NCBI GenBank assembly: GCA_029821145.1
Contig: JALGTY010000002.1
Coordinates: forward strand, 1 to 41,692
Reading direction: 5' to 3'
DNA length: 41,692 nt
Origin: Candidatus Zipacnadia bacterium
Lineage (GTDB): Bacteria > Armatimonadota > Zipacnadia > Zipacnadales > UBA11051
In this document: positions 30,270 to 41,100 of the stretch, piece by piece
How the letters are laid out: the number at the start of each line of letters is the position of its first letter
How positions within the stretch are numbered: position 1 is the stretch's first letter
The notes under the pieces: generated by a model
Database searches by the model: none
What the model saw: only the letters and a program-made list of their open reading frames with translations
Told to the model about the DNA's origin: nothing
Made by a program: the position numbers and the translations under genes

Positions 30270-32042
30270 ATGTCAGAGTTCAAAGCCGCTATAGTTCACG
30301 ACGACAGCCTGCGCGCACAGGCCAATGCCGCAGGTCGCAACTACTGGCCGGTCTATTATCGCGAAATCCTCAACCGCATGGGCCTACCACATAGCCTGCT
30401 GGGCCCCGATGAATTGACAGCCGACGATTTGGAGCAATACAACATCCTGCTGTTGCCGCCACTGCCGCAAGAGTGCCTGACAGATGCGCAGGTGAAGGCC
30501 CTGTCAGAGTGGGTGACATTCGGCGGGCTGCTGATAGGTTTTGCCACTGGCGGCCTCGATGAGCTGTTTGGCATCAGCGTGGAGGGCGTGATCGAACAGG
30601 CCGGGGATGAGTTCACCCCTTCCGCTTGCCTCCGACTGTGCGACGAGGACTTCAGTGCGGCGCTGCTGCCGCCCTACGAACGCGGTGCCGCCATGCCGGT
30701 GCTGGCCCCGATGCAGCGGCTGCGTGCCCCGGACTGCCGCGAGCTGGCGCACCTGCTGTCATTGTTCGAGCAGGACCTGCACCAGCCGGCGGTTACGTAC
30801 CGCACTGTCGGCGACGGCGCCGCATGTTACTGGGCCTTCGACCTGGCGCAGTGCACCTGGGCGATGCAGCAAGGGCGTCCGGTCTATGAAGACTACGATG
30901 GCGACAACTCACTGCGCACCATGGACCAGATCACCACGCGACCCTGGGAGGCAAATGTACCGTATGCCGATCTGATGATGTTCGCGCTGCGGCGCATCAT
31001 CGCCGAGCATGGCGGAGTGTTCCTGCACCAGCTTCCGCCTGCCGCCGACGGCTCAATTCCGGACGCGGTCTTTCACTGGGGCGGCGATGACGAAGGGGCC
31101 ACCGATGTGCAAATCCCCGCCGCTGAGTTTATGGTCGAGATGAGTCTGCCGTACCACATCAATATCATGCAGTCGCCGGTGCCCATCCACACATTGTCGG
31201 CCGAGAAGTTCAACCAACTCAAAGAACTCGGTTGTGAGACCTCAATTCATTTCAACTTCACTACTGCGGGTCAGCAGCCCTACCGTATCACACGCCAGGA
31301 CCTCGCCGACCAACTCGACGCCTACTACGAGGCCTATGGCGAGGTCCCGGTTTGCACGGTCTTTCACTGCATGACCTGGACCGGCTGGGCTGAGCCGGCG
31401 CGCTGGCTGGCCGAGCTGGGCATGAAGGGCGACAACAACCGCGCACACTGGCGCTACCCGCCGTCCAACCCGGTCAACAAGTGCAACTTCGCCTTCGGCA
31501 CCTGCTACCCGTTCCACTACTATGACGACTACAGCCAGGATAACGGCCGCATTGACTTCACTTCACAACCCGTCACAGCCTACGAGTGCGGCTACATGGG
31601 GGAAAGTGCCGAATTCAGCCACTTGCACCGCGCCATCGAACTGGCTAAGTTCTGGAATCTGACGATGAATTTGTTCTTCCATCCCATCCGTCTTACCGAA
31701 GATGCGCCGCAGGCGGCGGTCAAGGAAGCCCTGGCATATATGCAGAAGCTGGAAATGAACCCGCTCCACTTCGGCACTGACGAGATGTGCCTGTGGTGGC
31801 ATGCCAGAGATGCGTCGGCGATTGAAGCCATAGAACGCGAGGAGCAACAAGTGACCGTGCGGACACAGACCGACTATCCGGCAGGCTGCATCATCCAACT
31901 GCTGTGGCCTGACGGAGAGCCGGGCTCTGTGGAGGTCAACGGCGAGTCGGCGCGATATGTGGTTCGCGAGCAGCACAACGCCCGGTGGCTGTATGTGGCG
32001 ATGCCGACGGGCAAGGCAGAGGCTGTCATAGCGCATGTCTAA
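30270..32042 (+). CDS. GATase-like plus polysaccharide-deacetylase-like two-domain protein
   Basis: I start at ATG 30270, which has GGAGG 5 nt upstream; the track's longer ORF begins in the intergenic region. The 590-residue protein has no signal peptide. Residues 1-120 resemble a class I glutamine-amidotransferase-like/beta-galactosidase-trimerisation-like fold ('LTADDLEQYNILLLPPLPQE', 'LSEWVTFGGLLIGFATGG') without a visible Cys-His-Glu triad. From about residue 265 it looks like a NodB-type deacetylase: 'VFHWGGDDEG' (metal-binding Asp candidates), 'KELGCETSIHFNF' and 'VCTVFHCMTWTGWAEPARWL'. A role in sugar or polysaccharide metabolism is inferred from the fold and from the neighbouring heparinase-like genes. 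The family assignment is moderate. Confidence 0.6.
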   Translation: MSEFKAAIVHDDSLRAQANAAGRNYWPVYYREILNRMGLPHSLLGPDELTADDLEQYNILLLPPLPQECLTDAQVKALSEWVTFGGLLIGFATGGLDELFGISVEGVIEQAGDEFTPSACLRLCDEDFSAALLPPYERGAAMPVLAPMQRLRAPDCRELAHLLSLFEQDLHQPAVTYRTVGDGAACYWAFDLAQCTWAMQQGRPVYEDYDGDNSLRTMDQITTRPWEANVPYADLMMFALRRIIAEHGGVFLHQLPPAADGSIPDAVFHWGGDDEGATDVQIPAAEFMVEMSLPYHINIMQSPVPIHTLSAEKFNQLKELGCETSIHFNFTTAGQQPYRITRQDLADQLDAYYEAYGEVPVCTVFHCMTWTGWAEPARWLAELGMKGDNNRAHWRYPPSNPVNKCNFAFGTCYPFHYYDDYSQDNGRIDFTSQPVTAYECGYMGESAEFSHLHRAIELAKFWNLTMNLFFHPIRLTEDAPQAAVKEALAYMQKLEMNPLHFGTDEMCLWWHARDASAIEAIEREEQQVTVRTQTDYPAGCIIQLLWPDGEPGSVEVNGESARYVVREQHNARWLYVAMPTGKAEAVIAHV

Positions 32043-32103
32043 CCCGCGTTATTCATGAACGCGTGGCTCGGCCTGCCCTGAGCAACGTCGAAGGGCAGCC
32101 CGA
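32043..32103. repeat. Palindromic interspersed repeat, copy C (inverted)
   Basis: It starts right after the stop of the deacetylase-like gene and is in opposite orientation to copies A and B. Its reverse complement reads CTGCCCTTCGACGTTGCTCA, then GGGCAGGCCGAGCCACGCGTT and CATGAATAA, closely matching copy B. It occupies about half of the 125-nt spacer before the heparinase-like gene. Confidence 0.7.
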
Positions 32104-32167
32104 GGTCGTTCAGGTTATGCAGGCGAAGTTGTCATCCGTAACTCTCTCAGCCAAAGAGGTGACGGTA

Positions 32168-35100
32168 ATGCGTTGGTACGAATTGCTGATTGGCACACTT
32201 CTGTTGGCGTTTCTGGCGCTGTGTATCCCGGTGTTCGGTCAGGGGGATGAGATGATAGCGTACCAGCCCGACATCCTTGGTGTGAATCGCCTCTTCATGA
32301 TCGTGCTGAAGGTACCGACTGACGCGCCACAGATCAAGGTGACGGTGCCGGATGAAGTCGAGATGCTCGACCGCACACCACTTCCCACCAAACAGGACAT
32401 GCGCAAGTACTACTTCCGCAGCCTCACTCCGGCCAGGCAGACCGACATCGTCTTTGATCACCCAGCCGGCGAAATCACCATCTCTATAGAGATATGGTCA
32501 TTTGAGGACCTGCGGAGGTTTCGGGAGTTGAAGGGTGTGCAACTTCCGCGCCGCTGGCCGTTGGGTGAAGAGCTGCCCGAACTCAAGCAAGCCCAGACCA
32601 TCACTCCCGATGCTCTCAAAGAGTACATGAAGGGTCGTGGAGCGCCGGGCAAGAACTGGCTTAACTACACCGATGAAGAGATCTGGTCGGTGCAGCCGGA
32701 CAGTACCATTCGCCGTACTGGCTGGGTTAATCTGGAGAAGGGCTGTCCGGTTCACGGCAGAGAAATCTACCGCATCCGAGCCTACTATCCCTGGCACAAG
32801 GGCACTCCAATACCCGCCACGTGGAAAGTTCGCTGTCCGATCGGTGACGAAGAATATCCTTCCAACGATCTTGCCCATGATGATTTCACCAGCGGAGAGT
32901 TTCCTGATGACGGGATTACAAGCGGGTGCATACTCAAAGGCGAGGCATACCACTTTGTCGCTGAGCTCTGCCGGGAGTATTGCCGCAAGGCCTTGACGAT
33001 TGCCCCGGCTTGCGCTGATGGCTACTTGGCCACCGGTGATATAAAGTTCGTCCATAAGGCTCTGGTCATCCTCTGCCGTCTGGCGGAAGAGTATTCCTAC
33101 CTTGCCACCATGACTCATCACCGCTATATTGGTGAGATCTGGGCCAATGAGCGTTTTGTCGGCCCTCGTCGTTTTGCGGATGGGCCATTTCTCGCTGGCA
33201 GCGGCTTTACCGAGTATCACATCGCCCAGCCCGGGCCTCAATGGCGCAATGCCGAGGCCTATGACAAGATTTTCCCGGCCATTGACCAGGACGAGGAAAT
33301 CATTCCCTTCCTGCAGAGCAAGGGCTTCGACGTGAAAACTCATGAAGATGTGCGGCGCTTCATCGAGGACAACCTCTTCGCCGTGTGGATGCAGGGGGCG
33401 ATGGACGGGGCCACTTCCTCGAATGAGCCCTATGCCCAGCGCGGACTGGCGCGGATGGCGGAGTGTCTGAATTACAAGCGCGGCGACGAGTTCATGGACT
33501 GGCTTTACGATCACCCCCGCGGCAAGATGCGCTACTTTGTGACTAACACCTTCTTCCGCGACGGTGCTCCCTACGAATCCACCGGCGGCTACAATGGCAT
33601 GCATGTGACGGCCATTGGCCCCATCGTCGAGTCCATTGAACACCTACGCGAGATGCGCCCGGAAGTCTATCCGGACGATAAGTACCCCAATCTCAGCAAG
33701 AGCCGCCGCTACCACAGCATTTTTGACTTCTCCATGAATACTGTCAACATTGACCGCACCTATCCCAAGGTCGGTGACGGTGGCAGTTACCCACGATATG
33801 GTAAGCGGGGCAAAATACGCTGGCAAAATGGCGGCGTTGCGGCCTTTGAGCACGCCTACAAGATCTTCAAGGACCCTAAATTCGCGTGGGCGCTTGCGAA
33901 TCATACTGGCTGGCAGCCCTCCATGGAATTCCCTTACACCCGCGAGCAGATTGAAGCCGCTGCAGCGCAATGGCCTGACGAATTCAACGACCCAAGTTGC
34001 CTCCAGGACGGTTACGGTCTGGCGATGCTGCGTAGCGGTGAGGGTGACAACAAACGCGCGCTGTGGATGATGTACGGGCGGGCGCGCGGGCACACCCACG
34101 ATGATATCATGCAGATAGGGCTCGATGGCTACCAGTCCGAAATCCTGGGACACATGGGCTACCCGCGCAACTGGGGTTACTGGGAGCACTGCTGGATGAC
34201 GCAGATATTGGCCCGCCAGTTCCCCTACGTGCAAATGACCGCCACCTCCCAACTGTTCGCCGACGCCGGCCCGGTGCACGTCTGCGAGGCCTTGGCGCAC
34301 GGCTTCAGTGACAAGGTCAGCAGCGGCGAGGGCTATCAGGTCTCCGACGATAACTGGCAACGCCGGATGCTGGCCATTGTGGATGTATCTGACGACCAGT
34401 TCTACTGCGTGGATCTGTATCGCATTCACGGTGGCGAGGAGCACTGGTGGTCCTTCCACGCCCAGGAAGGCGACTTCACCACCGGCGGGATAGACCTGAC
34501 CAGGCAGGAGGGCGGCACCGTCGCCGGCCCCGAGGTGCCCTACGGTGACCCCGAGTGGCTCAAGGCTAACGGCTGTTCTCTGCACTCTACTTATGGCTGG
34601 CGCGGCCTGATGTTTGGCTTCGCACATCTGTACAATGTGCAGCGCGGGAAGTCTGAGGGGCCGTGGTGGGCTGACTGGGCGCTGGAGAATGCCGACGGCC
34701 TGCACTTTCGCATGACCGTCCCGCAGGCCGAGGGTATGGAGGCGATTGTCGCTGACGGGACCTCTCCAGCCGGTGGCGATCCATACGAAATGAAATGGAT
34801 TCTGCTGCACAAACAAGCTGAGGCACCCACCAGGACCCAGGTTATGAATGTTATGGAGCTCTACAACGGCGCGCCGGTCATCAAGTCGGTACGGCCCCTG
34901 GAAGTTTCCGGAGGCGATGAAGCCGGCTTTGAGGCTTACGGGTGCGTCGTCGAACTGACCAACGGTCGCACCGATACCATCTTCGCAGCCGCCGACCCGG
35001 ATACTGCGCACACGGCGGCGGGCGGCTTTGGGTTCGCCGGCCGCTTCGGCCTGCATTCCGAGCAAGACGGCGTGACGACCTCCCTGGTACTGGTCGGCGG

Positions 35101-35893
35101 TACCAGGCTCACGAAAAACGGAATTGGTATCACCCAGGAAACCGGCGAGTACCGTGGCGGAATCACCAAGGTGAATAGAGAGACGGAGACTATTACGGTG
35201 TCGCCTGCGCCCCAGAACCCGGCCGCCATGGTCGGCAACTACATCTACATAACCAACCCGGTGCGCCGCATCGCCTATAAGGTGCTCGAAGCGAAGGAAG
35301 TGGCCGACGGGGCAGAGTTGCGCCTGGAGTTCGACTCGCGCATCGGCACCGGCAAAGCGACCGGTATTGACGGGCCCAAGGTGCTCACCCCGACACCGTT
35401 CCACCTGAGCCGCTACCGGTATTATCATGGTGCACGCATCGTGAACGCCGACGGCACTGCCGAGTATCAGTTGGCCGGCGTGCAGAGCGCCAGGTTCGCC
35501 CTGATTGATGCCGGCGTGCATCCGGACCTCGATGCCGCTACATTGGAAACCGAATTCCCGGCGGACACCTGGTTCGATATCTATGACTACGGGGTCGGCG
35601 ATGAAGTGGTCTGGCCGCAGAGTGGTCTGGCCGCAGACGGTGAGCGTCACCGAAGTCGGGCCGGCGGCCTACCAAGTCACAGCCACGGACAAGTTCACTC
35701 TCAGTCTGCCGAAGAATGTCAAGGCCGGATTGGCGAGCCATTAGGCCTGCCCGCCAATCTGGCAAACGATGGGCCGCCCGCCGCTTCAGTCTGTGCAATA
35801 TCATCACAATTTTGGATGCTGCCCGGTTGCAGAAACATATTGACAGGGCGGCCGGCACAGGATACCATTCATTGGGTAGCTAACTTATATTAG
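32168..35893 (+). CDS. Giant secreted heparinase II/III-like protein, copy 1 (C-terminus frameshifted)
   Basis: I start at ATG 32168 (GAGGTG about 7 nt upstream), which gives a signal peptide '[20 protein letters not shown]'. The body combines a toroid-like alpha region ('[10 protein letters not shown]', '[20 protein letters not shown]', '[18 protein letters not shown]') with a heparinase II/III-type beta-sandwich marked by '[19 protein letters not shown]' near residue 641. Such proteins are polysaccharide lyases acting outside the cell; the substrate is unknown. Near the end a 16-bp unit is tandemly duplicated (35606-35637), shifting the frame and replacing the conserved tail '[20 protein letters not shown]' by about 85 unrelated residues. 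Without the extra copy the gene would stop at 35744 (1186 aa), matching copy 2. Confidence 0.8.
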   Translation: MRWYELLIGTLLLAFLALCIPVFGQGDEMIAYQPDILGVNRLFMIVLKVPTDAPQIKVTVPDEVEMLDRTPLPTKQDMRKYYFRSLTPARQTDIVFDHPAGEITISIEIWSFEDLRRFRELKGVQLPRRWPLGEELPELKQAQTITPDALKEYMKGRGAPGKNWLNYTDEEIWSVQPDSTIRRTGWVNLEKGCPVHGREIYRIRAYYPWHKGTPIPATWKVRCPIGDEEYPSNDLAHDDFTSGEFPDDGITSGCILKGEAYHFVAELCREYCRKALTIAPACADGYLATGDIKFVHKALVILCRLAEEYSYLATMTHHRYIGEIWANERFVGPRRFADGPFLAGSGFTEYHIAQPGPQWRNAEAYDKIFPAIDQDEEIIPFLQSKGFDVKTHEDVRRFIEDNLFAVWMQGAMDGATSSNEPYAQRGLARMAECLNYKRGDEFMDWLYDHPRGKMRYFVTNTFFRDGAPYESTGGYNGMHVTAIGPIVESIEHLREMRPEVYPDDKYPNLSKSRRYHSIFDFSMNTVNIDRTYPKVGDGGSYPRYGKRGKIRWQNGGVAAFEHAYKIFKDPKFAWALANHTGWQPSMEFPYTREQIEAAAAQWPDEFNDPSCLQDGYGLAMLRSGEGDNKRALWMMYGRARGHTHDDIMQIGLDGYQSEILGHMGYPRNWGYWEHCWMTQILARQFPYVQMTATSQLFADAGPVHVCEALAHGFSDKVSSGEGYQVSDDNWQRRMLAIVDVSDDQFYCVDLYRIHGGEEHWWSFHAQEGDFTTGGIDLTRQEGGTVAGPEVPYGDPEWLKANGCSLHSTYGWRGLMFGFAHLYNVQRGKSEGPWWADWALENADGLHFRMTVPQAEGMEAIVADGTSPAGGDPYEMKWILLHKQAEAPTRTQVMNVMELYNGAPVIKSVRPLEVSGGDEAGFEAYGCVVELTNGRTDTIFAAADPDTAHTAAGGFGFAGRFGLHSEQDGVTTSLVLVGGTRLTKNGIGITQETGEYRGGITKVNRETETITVSPAPQNPAAMVGNYIYITNPVRRIAYKVLEAKEVADGAELRLEFDSRIGTGKATGIDGPKVLTPTPFHLSRYRYYHGARIVNADGTAEYQLAGVQSARFALIDAGVHPDLDAATLETEFPADTWFDIYDYGVGDEVVWPQSGLAADGERHRSRAGGLPSHSHGQVHSQSAEECQGRIGEPLGLPANLANDGPPAASVCAISSQFWMLPGCRNILTGRPAQDTIHWVANLY
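35606..35637 (+). repeat. 16-bp tandem duplication causing a frameshift
   Basis: The unit GTGGTCTGGCCGCAGA occurs twice in direct tandem (35606-35621 and 35622-35637). One copy restores the reading frame into the tail conserved in the paralogue at 38131. It is either a recent slippage mutation, a phase-variable site or a sequencing/assembly error. Confidence 0.93.
35840..35868 (+). promoter_or_regulatory. Candidate promoter of the first DUF1559 gene
   Basis: TTGACA (35840-35845) and TACCAT (35863-35868) are separated by 17 nt, about 40 nt upstream of the first prepilin-like gene. The -10 and following 5' leader are similar before the third prepilin-like gene, but the -35 is not conserved there. 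Confidence 0.5.
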
Positions 35894-35906
35894 AGGAGGT
35901 ATTGTG

Positions 35907-36518
35907 ATGCGAAAGGGATTCACGCTTATTGAACTATTGGTGGTGATCGCAATCATCGCGATCCTGGCGGCGATACTGTTTCCGGTATTCGCCCGCGCTC
36001 GCGAGAAGGCGCGCCAGACTTCGTGCCTCAACAATCTTAAGCAGATCGCGCTGGGTCTGCACATGTATTTCCAGGACTATGACGAGCGCACGCCGTCCTA
36101 CCGCCACGAACTACCGGGCAACACGGGCATCAAGTGGCAGCATATGATCCTGCCCTATGTGAAGAACGCCCAGCTATACCTGTGCCCGAGTGGTGACCGG
36201 ACCTATGGCAGCGGGACCGTTGCGACTTCGCACTACGGCTGGAACTACTATTACCTGTTTTTTATAGCGATCGCCGAGATCACCAGGCCCGCCGAAACCA
36301 TCATGGTTGCCGAAAAACAGGCGGGGGGCTGGGGTGGGGTCGTCTATCCGCCGAGAAGCGCCTCTTGGAAAACGACCTACGTGGACGTTAACAACCGCCC
36401 CAGCATCCACAACCAGGGGTCCAACTTCGCCTTTTGCGACGGGCATGCCAAGTGGATGCGGGACAGCGAGTCCAGCGAACTCTCCTCCAACGCCAAGTAT
36501 TGGGTGGCCAGGAGGTAG
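35907..36518 (+). CDS. DUF1559 prepilin-like protein 1
   Basis: The 203-residue protein has a perfect type IV prepilin/pseudopilin N-terminus: '[20 protein letters not shown]', with cleavage expected after Gly4 and Glu at +5. '[20 protein letters not shown]', 'YFQDYDE' and the C-terminal DUF1559 signature '[12 protein letters not shown]' follow. Such proteins are typically anchored or assembled by type II secretion/type IV pilus-like machinery, and their functions are mostly unknown. The start is ATG with GAGGAGGT 6 nt upstream (track begins one GTG earlier). It lies directly after heparinase-like copy 1. Confidence 0.9.
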   Translation: MRKGFTLIELLVVIAIIAILAAILFPVFARAREKARQTSCLNNLKQIALGLHMYFQDYDERTPSYRHELPGNTGIKWQHMILPYVKNAQLYLCPSGDRTYGSGTVATSHYGWNYYYLFFIAIAEITRPAETIMVAEKQAGGWGGVVYPPRSASWKTTYVDVNNRPSIHNQGSNFAFCDGHAKWMRDSESSELSSNAKYWVARR

Positions 36519-36529
36519 AAGCTGGCGGG

Positions 36530-36659
36530 CATGCGTTGGAGCCTGGCCGGAGCCGCCGCCATCTTGTGGCCTTGCGTACCTTGGCGATCAACCGGCGCTG
36601 GCGCCACTTCCGGTTCCACCACCTCCCAAGCGGGGGGTAATATGTTGTTAGCTGATTAA
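36530..36659 (+). other. Short ORF with signal-peptide-like start, possible relic
   Basis: A 42-codon ORF (ATG 36530, TAA at 36657-36659) begins MRWSLAGAAAILW, resembling the MRW start and hydrophobic leader of heparinase-like copy 1. It sits exactly where a heparinase-like gene would be expected in a prepilin-heparinase repeat. It may be the remnant of a deleted copy or chance. It was too short for the ORF track. Confidence 0.25.
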
Positions 36660-36684
36660 TCTGAACCAGAGAGAGGGTGTTGTG

Positions 36685-37254
36685 ATGCGAAAGGGGTTCA
36701 CACTTATTGAACTGTTGGTGGTGATCGCAATCATTGCGATCCTGGCGGCGATACTCTTTCCGGTTTTTGCCAGGGCCCGTGAGAAGGCACGGCAGAGCTC
36801 GTGTCTGAGCAATGTCAAGCAGATCGCCCTGGGAGTACTGATGTACGCACAGGACTATGACGAGCGACTGCTTGCTTACCGGAGCGAGACGGTGAAGATC
36901 AGTTGGGTAACACTGATTGACCCCTACGTCAAGAACTCGCAGGTCTGGTACTGCCCCTCCTACGGCAACGTCGGCGTCGGCTACGGATGGAACTACGAGT
37001 TCATCGTCTGGCATAAACTCGCCGAGTTTGGCCGGCCCTCAGAGACCATGATGTTCGGCGACTCCGGGGGCCACGTCCTTTATCGCCCGGGACGCTACGG
37101 CTACGCCCCCAACCCTAGCGACATTTACTGGCAGTACAACATGCTGGGAGTGCGACACAACGGCGGCGGCAACCTCGGCTTTGTGGATGGGCACGCCAAG
37201 TGGTACCACGAAAACCAATACATGTACAGCCATGATCTGTGGTCGCGCCACTGA
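36685..37254 (+). CDS. DUF1559 prepilin-like protein 2
   Basis: The 189-residue protein shares the '[20 protein letters not shown]' N-terminus with its neighbours, then '[20 protein letters not shown]', and ends with '[18 protein letters not shown]'. The C-terminus ('[13 protein letters not shown]') differs from proteins 1 and 3. Just after its stop lies a leftover of the type-1 tail in another frame, so the present 3' end seems to be a replacement. The ATG is preceded by a GGGTG-containing weak ribosome-binding site. Confidence 0.88.
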   Translation: MRKGFTLIELLVVIAIIAILAAILFPVFARAREKARQSSCLSNVKQIALGVLMYAQDYDERLLAYRSETVKISWVTLIDPYVKNSQVWYCPSYGNVGVGYGWNYEFIVWHKLAEFGRPSETMMFGDSGGHVLYRPGRYGYAPNPSDIYWQYNMLGVRHNGGGNLGFVDGHAKWYHENQYMYSHDLWSRH

Positions 37255-37303
37255 GGCCGCCGAAGTCTCCTCCAATGCCAGGTATTGGACGTCCAGGCGG
37301 TAG
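37253..37303 (+). pseudogene. Relic of a DUF1559 C-terminus
   Basis: Starting within the stop of prepilin-like gene 2, in another frame, the sequence encodes 'EVSSNARYWTSRR' and a TAG. This closely matches the end of protein 1 ('[13 protein letters not shown]') and of protein 3 ('[12 protein letters not shown]'). It is followed by the same GGTAGAAGCTGGC flank as genes 1 and 3. It is a fragment of an older gene end. Confidence 0.7.
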
Positions 37304-37364
37304 AAGCTGGCCGGACAGGATAGTATTCATTGGGTAACTAGCTTACGCTGGGGGAGGTACTGTG

Positions 37365-38012
37365 ATGCGCAAGGGATTCACGCTTATCGAACTGCTGGTG
37401 GTGATCGCCATTATCGCGATTCTGGCGGCGATACTGTTCCCGGTATTCGCCCGCGCTCGCGAGAAGGCGCGGCAGACGACTTGTCTGAGCAACGTCAAGG
37501 AGATAGCGCTGGGTTGCCACATGTACGTCCAGGATTATGATGAGCGGTTGCCAGGATATAGGCATGAGCGCCCCGGCAACACTAACATCAAGTGGGCGCA
37601 TATGGTTTCGCCCTATATAGCTTCGTATGCTACTGACGCGTACATGCGACCGAGCGGTAGCGTCCACATATGGGTCTGCCCCAGCGGCGACCGTCACACT
37701 TCCAGCGGCAGAGTTGCGGCCAGTCACTACGGCTGGAACTACGTGTATGTGAATTGGATTGCGGTCGCAGAAATCACCAACCCAAGTGAGACCATCATGA
37801 TCGGCGAATGCTACGCCGTGGATAGGGGCGCGGGAGTTGTCTATGCACCGTATAGGGCCTCGTTTCTAACCCTCGCGGAGACTTACAACCGCCCCCGCAT
37901 TCACAACCAGGGGTCCAACTACGCCTTCTGCGACGGACATGCCAAGTGGATGTCAGCCAGCGAGGCCGTCTCACTGGCCGCCAACGACAAATACTGGAGG
38001 GCCAAGCGGTAG
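37365..38012 (+). CDS. DUF1559 prepilin-like protein 3
   Basis: The 215-residue protein is most like protein 1: N-terminus '[20 protein letters not shown]', middle '[20 protein letters not shown]' and tail '[18 protein letters not shown]'. A prepilin peptidase cut after Gly4 and Glu +5 are intact. The ATG start has GGGGAGGT 6 nt upstream. About 45 nt of the 5' flank (ATTCATTGGGTA and on) match the flank of gene 1. It precedes heparinase-like copy 2 by 118 nt, in which I see no further feature. Confidence 0.9.
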   Translation: MRKGFTLIELLVVIAIIAILAAILFPVFARAREKARQTTCLSNVKEIALGCHMYVQDYDERLPGYRHERPGNTNIKWAHMVSPYIASYATDAYMRPSGSVHIWVCPSGDRHTSSGRVAASHYGWNYVYVNWIAVAEITNPSETIMIGECYAVDRGAGVVYAPYRASFLTLAETYNRPRIHNQGSNYAFCDGHAKWMSASEAVSLAANDKYWRAKR

Positions 38013-38130
38013 AAGCTGGCCTGGGTTGCGGCCATCACGTTATCAGGGGCACAGTACAGAGGCCGGCCACGTCAGGCGCTTGCCCTGTTCACTGAAGCAA
38101 CTTGCATAAAGTCAAAGCTGGGGTGAGGCC

Positions 38131-41100
38131 ATGACCTGGGCGCGACTTGCTTGTGTTGCTGCTATGGTTTGTGCGGCCGCCGCATTCCCCGTCCACGCAG
38201 ACACCAACGACCCCGTTGCCTATCAACCGGATATCATTGGCGTTGGCCGGCTCTTCCTGATTGCACTGCGGGTCCCCCAGGACGCGCCGGAATTAGCGGT
38301 AAAGGTACCTGAATGTGTCCGGCTTCTCGACCGTACCCCCTTGCCGGCCAGGTCCGACTTGCGCAAGTACTACTTCCGCAGCCTCGTTCCGACCCAGCAG
38401 GCCGACATCGTCTTTGGTCACCCCGACGGCCCTATCACGACCTCCCTCGAGATCTGGTCCTTCGAGCAGTTGCGCGAGTTCCGCGAGCTGAAGGGCAAGC
38501 AACTGCCTCGCCGCTGGCCCCTGGGTGAGACGCTGCCCGAGCTGAAGCAGACCCAGACCATCACCAGCGAGGCGGTCAAGCAGGCCAAGCAGGGCCAGGA
38601 GGTGGACCTGAAGTGGGTGGACATGAGTGATGACGAGATCTGGGCCCTGCAGCCTGATTCCACCATCCCCAGGTTTCACTATGTCAACATCCGTCATGGC
38701 TGCCCAATTCATGGTAAAGAGATCTATTCGGTAAAGGCATGGTACCCGTGGATCAAAGACTCCAGTCTGCCGTTCAGTTGGAAGATCCAGTGCCCCATCG
38801 GCAAGGAGATCTACCCCAGCAACGATTTCGCCAACGATGATTTCACCAGTGGCGAATTCCCCGACGACGGCATCGGCGGCGGATACGTGGCTCCAGACGG
38901 CAAGCATTACGGCTTCATTGCTGACCTCTGTCAGGCGTATTGTCACAGGATGCTCAGTGTCGCCCCGCAGTGTGCCGATGCCTACCTGGCCACCGACGAT
39001 ATGCGCTACGTTCATAAAGCGCTGGTGGCAATGAGCCGGCTGGCCGTTGAGTATGCCTACCTCGCGACCATGACGCACCACCGCCACCGCAACAAGGCCG
39101 AGCAGGTCGAGCGACTTGGCCAGAGCCTTTTCAGCGACGGCCCCTTCCTCAGAAACAGCGGCTTCACCATGTATCGCATTGCCCAGCCTGGCTACCAGAT
39201 GAGCCACGCAGTGGCTTATAAAAAGATATTCCCCGCCATACAGCAGGATCAGGAAATCATGCCTTTCCTGCACTCCAAGGGCTTCACCGAGATTGAGAAC
39301 CATGAAGACTTGCGACGCTTTCTCGAGGAGAACTTGTTTGCTGTGTGGATGCAGGGCGCGATGGACGGAGCGACCTCCTCAAACGAGCCGCGTTCGCAGA
39401 TGGGTCTGGTACGGATGGCCGAGTGCCTCAACTACCAGCGCGGCAACGAGTTCATGGACTGGCTCTACGACCATCCGCGCGGCAAAATGCGCTACTTCGT
39501 GACCAATACCTTCTTCCGCGATGGCGCACCGTACGAGGCCACCGGCCACTACAACGGCGTACATGTGTGCACTATGACACCGATTGTTGAAGGTGTCGAA
39601 CACCTCCGCTCAATGCGCCCGCAGGTCTATCCGGAAGATAAGTACCCCAATCTCAGCAAGAGCCGGCGCTACCATAGTGTCTTTGATTTCTGCATGAACA
39701 CCGTCACCATAGACCGGGCCTATCCGAAACTCGGCGATGATACGGCGGGACGAGGTTACGATCGCGCCTATCCGTATTACCATAAGATGCCCCGGCGGAC
39801 ATGGCAAACGGGCGGTGCAGCCGCCTTCGAGCACGCCTACCAGATCTTCAAAGACCCGAAGTTCGCATGGGCACTGGTCAATGCGCCGGGCTGGCAGCCC
39901 TCCACGGACTTTCCCTACACGCGGCAGCAGATTGAGGCGGAAGCTGCCAAATGGCCGGATGACTGGAATGACAGGAGCTCCCTGCAGGACGGCTACGGCC
40001 TGGCCATGCTGCGCAGCGGCAAAGGTGACGCCAAGCGCGCCCTGTGGATGATGTACGGCCAATATCGCAACCATCGGCACAATGACATCATGCACATAGG
40101 GCTTGACGCCGAGCAGAGCGAGATACTGGGGCAGCTCGGCTATCCTCGCGGCGGCGACTGGACGTACTGCTGGATCACACACAATCTTGCCCGCCAGATC
40201 CCTTACGTCGGCCTGACGGCCACCAACCAGTTGTTTGTGGACGAGGGCCCGGTGCATGTCACCGAAGCCTTCGCCCGAGGCTACGAGGACGCAGTGAGCC
40301 CTGGACAGGGCTACCAGCTACTGCCCGATGACTGGCAGCGGCGCATGTTGGCGGTAATTGATGTATCGGATACTGAGTCCTACTACCTGGATTTCTACCG
40401 GATCTCCGGCGGCAAAGATCACTGGTGGAGCTTTCACTGCCAGGAGGGAGAATTCGTTACCCAGGGACTGAAGCTGGAGAAGCAGCAGGGCGGCACCCTG
40501 GCCGGCCCCGACATCGCGTATGGCCAGAACCTATGGGAGTCCGAGCCGCCGGTGCGCCCGTGGATAATCCGCCAGCCCGAGATGTACGGCTTCGTTCACC
40601 TCTACAACGTCGAGCGTGACCGCGCGCCTGAGCCAGGATGGTCAGCCGACTGGGCGCTGAAGAACTCCGACGGTCTGCATTTCCGCATGACCGTCCCGCA
40701 GGCCAATATCAACGAAGTAGCCATCTGTGACGGCAAATCACCCACGGGCGGATCGCCCTATGAGATGAAGTGGGTGCTGATGCACAACCAGCAGGAGACG
40801 CCCGCCCGCACCCAGATCGTCAATGTCATGGAACTGTATCGGGAGCAGCCGGTGGTCAAGTCGGTCCGCGCTCTGGAGGTATCGGGTGAGGACGAGGCCG
40901 GCTTCGAGGCCTATGGGTGCGTGGTGGAGTTGAGCAATGGCCGCACCGACACCATCTTCGCAGCCGCCGACCCGGGTACTGTGCACACGGCGGCGGGCGG
41001 CTTTGAGTTTGCCGGCCGTTTTGGCCTCTACTCCGAGCAGGACGGCGAGCCGGCTCAGGTGGTGCTGGTGGGCGGCACGCGTCTCACCAAGAACGGGCGT

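Noticed and set aside
31985-32167. Upstream extension of heparinase-like copy 1 starting at 31985
   Set aside because: It overlaps the deacetylase-like gene and the repeat; the signal peptide begins at 32168.
33644-35650. Antisense ORF of 668 aa, and similar long minus-strand ORFs at 32498-33643, 38293-39303, 39610-40257 and 40738-41223
   Set aside because: They mirror the well-conserved heparinase-like genes. GC-rich codon use leaves the antisense frame open, and the products show no recognisable domains.
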